A stretch of 64,000 nucleotides of DNA from Sipunculus nudus (lineage: Eukaryota; Annelida; Sipuncula; Golfingiida; Sipunculidae), in NCBI GenBank assembly GCA_026874595.1, contig CM049311.1:74714953-74778952 (forward strand). Reading direction: 5' to 3'. Position 1 is the stretch's first letter; each line of letters starts with the position of its first letter. Below, piece by piece: positions 11,941 through 64,000 of the stretch. The notes below the pieces were generated by a model. That model had not been told where the DNA came from and searched no databases. It saw only the letters and a list, made by a program, of their open reading frames with translations. The position numbers and the translations under genes are program-made.

Positions 11941-13582
11941 AACAAGTGACCCATGGGTCAGGACGCTCAGCCAACTGGCATGTTGACAATATGTCCTTGC
12001 ACAGCAACAAATTAAGATAAAGTAGGTGGCATCATAGTTCATGCATATTAGCTGAAGTTTGTCAACAACCATAAGCACATCAAATTTGATGACAATCCAT
12101 CCAGCTGCTCCTGAGGAATCTGGCAATTTTTGTGTATTTTGCATTATTTCTGGGGTACTCATGGCCTGTAACTCAGATAATATAGGTCACAGTGACCTCA
12201 ATTCAAGTTTCTGAGGAGAACTTTTGAGGAACTCTCAGGATGTCAAGTATGAAGATTAAGGTCAAATGGTTATGATTTGTGCCCTGCTTTGGTATCAAAT
12301 TTTCAATTTTTCTGGGGATGCTTATAAGCCCCATAGCTTGGAAAATATAGGTAACAGAGACCTCATTTCACGTTTCCAAGAAGACTTTTCATGGACCTCC
12401 TTGGATGTCAAGTAAGAAGAATCTAGAACCAATGGTTATGATTTGTGCCCTGTTATCAGTTAACCGCATCTTTTAAGGTATCAAAAAGAGAAAAAAATCG
12501 TAAAAAAATTGAAAAAATACAGGTGGCGCAACCAGTGTGCAGAAACTGATGAAACACTCCATGATCAAAATCCATGCAAAGATTCATGATGATCAATGCA
12601 TTAGTTGTTCAGATACTTGAGCTTTTGTATCAAATTTTCCATTATTCTGGGGGATACTTCAGAGCCACATAGTTCGAAGAATATGGGTAACAGAGACCTA
12701 ATTTTCAGTTTCCAAGGAGACTTTTCATTGGCCTCTCTGCATGTCAAGATCGATGATTTTAGGTCCAGTCCTTACGATTTGTGCCCTGTTATCAGATGAC
12801 CACATCTTTTAAGGTCTCAAAAATAGAGAAAATTGTAAAATATAAAAAAAATACAGGTGGCGCCACCAGTCTGCAAAACTTATGAAACATCACATGATTA
12901 ATAAGTATGCCAAAATCATGACCATCAGTGATGTAGTAAATGAGATATTTAAGTTTTTGTATGAAATTTTTGACTTTTCGGGGGGGGGGGGGGGGGGGGT
13001 TAATTTGGGGCCCCATAGCTCTAAGGATATGGGTAACGTAACAGAGACCTAATTTCTGGTTTCCCTGGAGACTTTTCATAGGTCTCTCAGTGTGTCAAGA
13101 ATGAAGATTCTAAGTCCAGTCTTTATGATTTGTGCCCTGTTAAAAGATGTTTACATTTTTAAAGGTCTCAAAAATAGAGAAAAAAAATTTGTAAAAAATC
13201 GAAAAATTCAGGTGGCGCCACCAGTCTGCAGGAACTGATGGAACATCTCATGATCAATATGTATGCAAAGAAACAGGGTGATCAATGCAATAGTTGTTTT
13301 GGTACTGGAGCTTTTGTATCAAATTTTTAGTTATTCTGTGAAGTACTTCTAAGACCTATAGCTCAGAGGATATGGTAACAGAGATCTAATTTCAGGTTTC
13401 CATGGAGTTTTTTATGGACCTCCCAGGATGTCAAGAAAGAAGATTCCTGGTCAAATAGTAATGATTTGTGCCCTGTTAACAGACAGACGACAGGACGACC
13501 AGACGGCTGGATGGCTGGACGGACGACGGACAAAGAGTGATTTCTAAAGGTCAGATGACTTACAGTCAGCTGAGCTAAAAAT
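11941..13582 (+). mobile_element. GACGGACGG-tailed element with ~340-bp tandem core
   Basis: The start AACAAGTGACCCATGGGTCA followed by GACGCTCAGC matches the 5' module seen at 20787, 23814 and 46386. The end, GACGGACGACGGACAAAG...GTCAGCTGAGCTAAAAAT, matches the 3' module at 14720, 22743 and 49040. The core consists of roughly 340-bp units; GATTTGTGCCCTG recurs at 12440, 12776, 13127 and 13463, with a partial unit before. Each unit has a TCTGGGG block, a GGTAACAGAGACC block and a GGTGGCGCCACCAGT box. No transposase frame was found. Whether one event produced both ends is inferred from matching modules. Confidence 0.6.
12979..12999 (+). repeat. Poly-G run
   Basis: A run of about 20 G inside a ~340-bp unit, at the place where the sister units have only four or five G. 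Its length is probably unreliable in sequencing. Confidence 0.85.
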
Positions 13583-14720
13583 AGAGATGGTCTACGAAAT
13601 AAGTTATTGTGAACATCCCTGACCTATGACCTTGGCCTTTTGCCCACATATCAACTGGATTCTTTCTAAATTATGGGTAACTACTAACCACTTACATCTG
13701 GCCGGGTGTAATTACTTGGCAACCAATGAGTGAATAACTTAGACCTGCAACCTTTAACTTCCTGACCAGCTGACCTCAAAACCAATTAGTTATTTCTTCA
13801 TGCAAAAAGACCCATAAATTTGAAGATTGAATCACATTCAGTGATGCATAGATGTGGCATATGTGAAAGACTGAAGGTTTGGGTTGAACAGTTTCACTTG
13901 AAATATGTTCACAAGCATTTAGAACAATATTGTGACCTTGACCTTTGACCTTTTGAACTCAACATCAATAGGCTTCTTCCCCTATTGGTAGGTAAGCCAT
14001 ATATGACAGATGGAAAGTATAGATTGAAAAGTTTGCCTGAAAATGACTCCACGCAAGAAGAGGGTGCTGTGAACTTGACCTTTGACCTCAAAATCAACAG
14101 GTCTTTTCCCCTGTTGGCAGAGAAGCAATATCAGTGCTGAAAGGTTTGGAATGAAAGGTCTAGCTTGAAATGTGTCCACAACCTTTTCAAAGAAGTGGAT
14201 CCTGTGACCCTGACCTATGACCTTGTGACCTCAACATCTATAGGATTCTTCTCCCACTTAGTAGGTGAGCTATATGTGAAATATCAAAGAATTGGGATGT
14301 AAGGTTTGGCTTAAAATGCATCCACAGGCTTTTCAAAGAAGTTGGTTCTGTGACCTTGACCTTTGACCTCAAAATAATTAAGGTTCTTCCCCTGTTGGTA
14401 GGTGAGCTGTATGTGAAAGATGGAAGGTTTGGGATGAAAATTTTAGCAAAAAGAATTATTTCTGGGGGGTGCAAACACACCCCATAACTTCGAGAATATA
14501 GGTCGCAGTGACCTAATTTCAGGTTTGCAAGGAGATCTTTTTAGAACCTCTAAGACTGCATAGGGATCATGGCCCTAGCCCCTACGGTTATGATTTGTGC
14601 CCTGCTAAAGGAGGGACGGCCGGCTGGACGGCCGGATGGCTGGACGGACAGACGGAAGGACGACGGACAAAGACCCATCGCTATAGCCCAGCATGACTGA
14701 AAGTCAGCTGAGCTAAAAAT
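13583..14720 (+). repeat. Degenerate TGACCTTGACC repeats ending in a GACGGACGG tail
   Basis: Four or five diverged units contain TGTGACCTTGACCTTTGACC followed by a CTTCCCCTRTTGGTAGGTGAGC block (13930, 14070, 14200, 14350). They are distant relatives of the 288-bp minisatellite. The stretch ends with a GGACGGCCGGCTGGACGG block and then GTCAGCTGAGCTAAAAAT at 14703-14720, the family 3' end. I cannot identify the matching 5' end. Confidence 0.6.
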
Positions 14721-15684
14721 CAGAATCTTTTGAGTCATTGCCGTGAAAAACCTTGAGACAGCACTGATGCCATCCTACAGGAATAGCTCACAGCTCACAA
14801 GAGCTAGAAAAGCTGTTTCTTTACGCAAAGTTTCTGAGGTGAATGCTGGATGATTAGCTGTTGTTTTCCATATCTTATTCTTAATAAACATAAATACACA
14901 TACATTGTACATACAAGTTTATTACATATATACACAAGGTCTATAATGCTGGTCTTTTATGCAGTTACGCAATGCAAACCCCACTTTGCAGATGTGTATG
15001 ATGTGTTTGTGGAATGTACAACTGGATATTAATATGAGAACCACAATGTGAAATACTACAGGGCTTCCTTTAAAAAAAATATGCATTTCCTACAGAAATG
15101 AGTTGTGCAGATCTTGATGAGTATGTGTATATCACTTAAAACTTGAACCCTGAATACATTTCAAATTCATCACAGTTTAGGTGTAATAATGTGGGGAAAA
15201 TACAGGTTTAGGCATTCACACACCCTGAAATGGATCATAACTGTATCAAACTTAATTATTTAGTCCTGGTATTCTGATGCCCCCCACAGAATGTAGATAT
15301 AAATTTATTAAAGATAAGTTTCACAATTTTGAAAATAAGTGGAGGTATGAAATTAGTTAATATTCATTCCAACAGGTGGCAGCACCTGGTTTTTAGTGTG
15401 GCATCACTAAATGGTAGGGTTTTATTGAGGGTTCTGCCATGAGAAAAAGTCTTTTTATGTGTTGGTAAGAAAAAGATAATCAAACATAATAGCCACATGA
15501 TTATGTATATTATGTATTAACAGATTAATTCAGTACAGCAAATCATGTATTTTACACTGTATTTGTCAGATGCATTGAATGACCACTTTTTTATCATACT
15601 GCTAAACGTGGTTACTAACAGACATAATTGCAAGTGGTCTAGGCTGAAGCATTTGCACTATAAAACAGTATAACAGTTAATTAA
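14721..15684. other. Region downstream of TRAPPC3, no gene seen
   Basis: AT-rich sequence without a recognisable exon, RNA gene or repeat family. The 60-codon frame at 14850-15032 shows nothing I recognise. Confidence 0.5.
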
Positions 15685-15690
15685 TTTATT
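15685..15690 (-). promoter_or_regulatory. Candidate TRAPPC3 polyadenylation signal (AATAAA)
   Basis: AATAAA on the minus strand, about 200 bases beyond the TRAPPC3 stop codon, within TGCAATAAATTAAT. This would give a short 3' UTR. A second AATAAA lies at 15304-15309. The choice between them cannot be made from sequence alone. Confidence 0.45.
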
Positions 15691-15892
15691 GCACATACAA
15701 GCACTTGTAGCTCAGAGCTCAGTCCATGAATAATAGTTAATCCTGTTCTTCATTCCAGCCATGACCAGATGAATCATGGTGTCTTCTTTTAACCTCATAC
15801 GATCAACCATTAGTTGGTGTGTTCTAACATGCATTCAATTCTTCCATATTGAAGAGTCTGTACCCAATACATAAAAGAATTCCTAAATGACA

Positions 15893-63219
<47,327 letters not shown>

Positions 63220-63775
63220 TGTATTTTTCAGAATAATTCTTCTTTTTTAACCGGCTCCCTGATGTTGTTCAGTCGCTTGACAGCCTGGGTGTTCGGGTCC
63301 TCCAGCGTACAACCCCCTCACTTCCGTCAACAAATGTAACAAGGCGTGTGATTGGCTTTCTGCAAACCAAGTTCAAGCACAGGAACCACGTTCTTTTATT
63401 GTTGCCCTGATGGGTAAAACTTTTTGGCATGGCATATATAAACAAAAACTACGTTATATGTGTTTAACAGCTAAAATGACATTATTTTGCCTTGCTACGT
63501 GATCTTTCATATGGAAAAAGATCATAAGACTGTGTCACCTATTTAAACCAATCAAATTGTAGCTTACAACAATCAACCGTAGATATCAAAATGTGCGGTA
63601 ATTTAAAGCCTCTTTGCAATTGCATATGTGCCGAACCAAGTGAATTAGCTGAAATGACAACTGCAGATGGCCCAGAAGTGAGAGAACACGTTAGCTGGTT
63701 AGAGGCTAGTGATATGTGATACATTATAACAGTACTTACATCATCGGATTTGTCTGTCCGTGTATTTACGTGAAG
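63220..63775. promoter_or_regulatory. Bidirectional promoter region, TRAPPC3 and RWDD1
   Basis: The 556 bp between two divergent start codons must hold both 5' UTRs and promoters. Visible motifs are an ETS-type site CACTTCCG (63319-63326; CGGAAGTG on the minus strand), an inverted CCAAT box ATTGGC (63351-63356) and a direct CCAAT at 63548-63552. There is no clear TATA box at a fixed distance from either start. ETS and CCAAT motifs are common in divergent housekeeping promoters. Transcription starts are not determined. Confidence 0.7.
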
Positions 63776-63848
63776 ATGACAGACTATAATGAGGAGCAGG
63801 CTAATGAAATCGAAGCTTTAGAGTCTATATACCCTGAAGAACTTGAAG
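63776..63848 (+). CDS. RWDD1: RWDD1, coding exon 1 (partial gene, continues beyond window)
   Basis: Encodes MTDYNEEQANEIEALESIYP, then EELE and one base of the next codon, ending GAAG|GTATAC, a usable donor. RWDD1 (DFRP2-type, RWD domain) starts MTDYGEEQRNELEALESIYP in human, near-identical. The RWD domain begins here with its YP motif. The family protein is about 240 residues and stabilises the GTPase DRG2 in its complex. The remaining exons lie beyond 64000. The frame running on to 63976 is intron read-through. The upstream in-frame ATG at 63716 is not used in the family. Confidence 0.88.
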
Positions 63849-64000
63849 GTATACCATGTGCACGTTTGTTTTGGGCGAAAATGAGGGTCATTTCAATTAA
63901 TCAGTTAATGCCTACATGTCTGTTACACTGGGGTGCCTGGCCCCGGGGGTGGCCGCACCTCGGGGTTTCACTCTAGTAGTTTCCCGTCTGTCTAGACTGC
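63849..64000 (+). other. Start of RWDD1 intron 1
   Basis: Sequence after the GTATAC donor to the window edge; no further exon seen. It contains a CCCCGGGGGTGG G/C-rich patch near 63943. Confidence 0.6.

Noticed and set aside
63714-63976. 86-codon frame starting upstream of RWDD1
   Set aside because: The conserved RWDD1 start is the internal ATG at 63776, and the frame beyond 63848 is intron sequence after a splice donor.

Overview
This is eukaryotic, intron-containing, AT-rich and repeat-dense DNA. The two host genes are conserved animal genes. The repeat landscape (GACGGACGG-tailed elements, TGACCTTGACC minisatellites, Helitron-like elements with tandem cores) resembles what I know from bivalve molluscs, so a bivalve is my best guess; the phylum is inferred, not shown.

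Genes. TRAPPC3 (Bet3 subunit of the TRAPP tethering complexes) lies on the minus strand in five coding exons: 63219-63178, 20087-19990, 19549-19450, 17724-17542 and 16012-15893. Joined, they give an intact 180-residue protein, the same length as human TRAPPC3. RWDD1 starts head-to-head on the plus strand (coding exon 1 at 63776-63848). The 556 bp between the two start codons is therefore a compact bidirectional promoter. I found no other host gene with support.

Main discovery. Intron 1 of TRAPPC3 is 43.1 kb, and 33.9 kb of it is one mobile element, 29181-63079. It has matching inverted ends (ACGACTGTGAAG...CTTCACAGTCGT) and is flanked by a perfect 9-bp direct duplication, ATCGTATCA (29172-29180 and 63080-63088). 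Each end is a ~265-bp tip containing an outward-reading ~70-codon open frame. Inside the tips everything is an approximately 170-bp satellite, about 180 monomers: plus orientation from 29445 to 60718, then inverted from 60719 to 62815. Long inverted termini built of tandem repeats plus a 9-bp duplication is the architecture of Foldback-type (Mutator/MULE-related) elements, here at giant size. The satellite shows nested higher-order repeats (about 1018, 1360, 3402 and 5096 bp). It is interrupted by a 2.65-kb secondary insertion (46386-49040), whose empty site survives in a sister copy of the array.

Left part (1-15.6 kb) is nested repeats downstream of TRAPPC3: a 3.2-kb Helitron-like element (1532-4734) carrying a 288-bp minisatellite, an inverted-repeat element (4735-7440), a 145-bp tandem array built around the palindrome GGTGGCGCCACC (8640-10600), and GACGGACGG-tailed elements. 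The left part of intron 1 (20.1-29.2 kb) repeats these families, including a second Helitron-like copy (24174-25467). The two Helitron-like copies are both defined by paralogous empty sites showing insertion between A and T.
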